Of a stretch of DNA of 64,000 nt, positions 63,552 through 64,000 are shown piece by piece (within the stretch, counting starts at the first letter, position 1; every line of letters starts with the position of its first letter). Under the pieces are notes generated by a model that had not been told where the DNA came from, did not search any database, and saw only the letters and a list, made by a program, of their open reading frames with translations. This stretch comes from Bradyrhizobium sp. 186 (GTDB taxonomy: Bacteria > Pseudomonadota > Alphaproteobacteria > Rhizobiales > Xanthobacteraceae). The translations under genes and the position numbers were made by a program. The stretch lies in NCBI RefSeq assembly GCF_023101685.1, contig NZ_CP082164.1, forward strand, positions 3,782,001 to 3,846,000, read 5' to 3'.

Positions 63552-64000
63552 TTACTGCGTCGGCAGCACCAAAACGCGAGATAGGGCTGCATTCATAGAG
63601 AAGATCCCCTCGACTTCGAGACGCATGGTGTCGCGGCATTCGCATGCCACCACTGCGAGGCGCGATGGGTCGATCTCGATTTCGCCTCGCCGTTCAGATC
63701 TGATCGCTCCGGAAGCGCGCAGATTGCGCATCAGGAGCGACACCGTCGTTCGTCGCACACCCAGTATTTGCGAAAGCGCCTCCTGGGTGAGCGGGAGGAT
63801 GTCGCGGTCGACGCGGTCGCGAAGATGGAGCAGCCAGCGTGCCATGCGGGCTTGGACTGGATGCAGCGCATTGCAGGCCCCGCCGATTTGTAGCTGTATC
63901 AGCATCGCCTTGAAGTGAATCTGGACTGCGTGGCGGATCGCGGGGCTCCGGCTAAAAGCGGCATGGAAGCGCGCTGCGGGGATCCGCGAGGCGGTGCCCG
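63552..64000 (-). CDS. Crp/Fnr-family regulator, 5' end outside the window
   Basis: The frame is open from the window edge to 63552. The text AIRHAVQIHFKAMLIQLQIG precedes a typical Crp-type winged helix: HPVQARMARWLLHLRDRVDR, then LTQEALSQILGVRRTTVSLL MRNLRASGAI. This is the DNA-binding domain and the dimer helix. The effector-binding beta barrel would lie outside the window. In rhizobia this subgroup often lacks the FNR iron-sulfur cysteines, which cannot be checked here. Confidence 0.85.
   Translation of the reverse strand, partial: GTASRIPAARFHAAFSRSPAIRHAVQIHFKAMLIQLQIGGACNALHPVQARMARWLLHLRDRVDRDILPLTQEALSQILGVRRTTVSLLMRNLRASGAIRSERRGEIEIDPSRLAVVACECRDTMRLEVEGIFSMNAALSRVLVLPTQ

Noticed and set aside
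1..64000. CRISPR array
   Set aside because: No regularly spaced short direct repeats were seen; the repeats found are IS copies, pilin duplication and the small-operon duplicate.

Overview
The window looks like a piece of a Bradyrhizobium-type genome (Alphaproteobacteria, Rhizobiales). It is GC-rich. It carries many of the small conserved proteins typical of that group (DUF6894, DUF2934, DUF5658, DUF5681, a GcrA-like regulator), a NodH-like sulfotransferase remnant, and rhizobial-style conjugation genes. It reads as an insertion-sequence-loaded genomic island: many genes are split, fused or frameshifted, and most lesions can be reconstructed from target-site duplications visible in the sequence.

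Layout. 1-4.9 kb: an IS91-type element (transposase plus companion tyrosine recombinase) whose recombinase gene is split by a second mobile unit carrying a large serine recombinase, a 60-aa protein and a DUF5372-like protein. 4.9-8.8 kb: an unknown ORF fragment, an EAL-domain response-regulator-like protein, small proteins and the sulfotransferase remnant. 8.8-17.3 kb: a wrecked conjugative-element core (Xre regulator, DUF6499/DUF2285 regulator, excisionase-like HTH, replication initiator fragment fused to a relaxase, truncated TraG fused to a truncated HlyD), interrupted by two different IS256-family elements, then an ankyrin-repeat pseudogene. 18.2-31.2 kb: an apparently intact Tad/Flp pilus locus with two tandem near-identical pilins, cpaA, cpaB, cpaE, cpaF, tadB, tadC, an isoprenylcysteine-methyltransferase-like membrane protein, three TadE/TadG-type pseudopilins, cpaC, a lipoprotein and tadD. 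31.2-36.1 kb: a fused transporter/spermidine-synthase-like gene split by an IS66 element. 36.7-46.6 kb: two sterol-desaturase-family hydroxylases, an acyltransferase and a PAP2 phosphatase flanked by two DUF5658 proteins, with an IS256 copy that itself contains a second IS66 copy. 46.8-53.6 kb: small proteins, IS66 remnants, and a phage-like module (ParB-methyltransferase plus two DUF5681 proteins). 53.8-64 kb: two more identical IS256 copies among small rhizobial genes, an IS256 remnant, an IS1634-type remnant and a Crp/Fnr regulator running off the window.

The four copies of one IS256 element (422-aa transposase, identical predicted protein in the three intact copies) and two IS66 copies (2634 bp each) all keep recognisable 8-9 bp target duplications, which implies recent transposition. 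The conjugation genes are too damaged to act. The best-preserved functional system is the Tad pilus locus. The second intact-looking group is the lipid-type enzyme cluster at 36.7-46.6 kb, whose shared function is only inferred.
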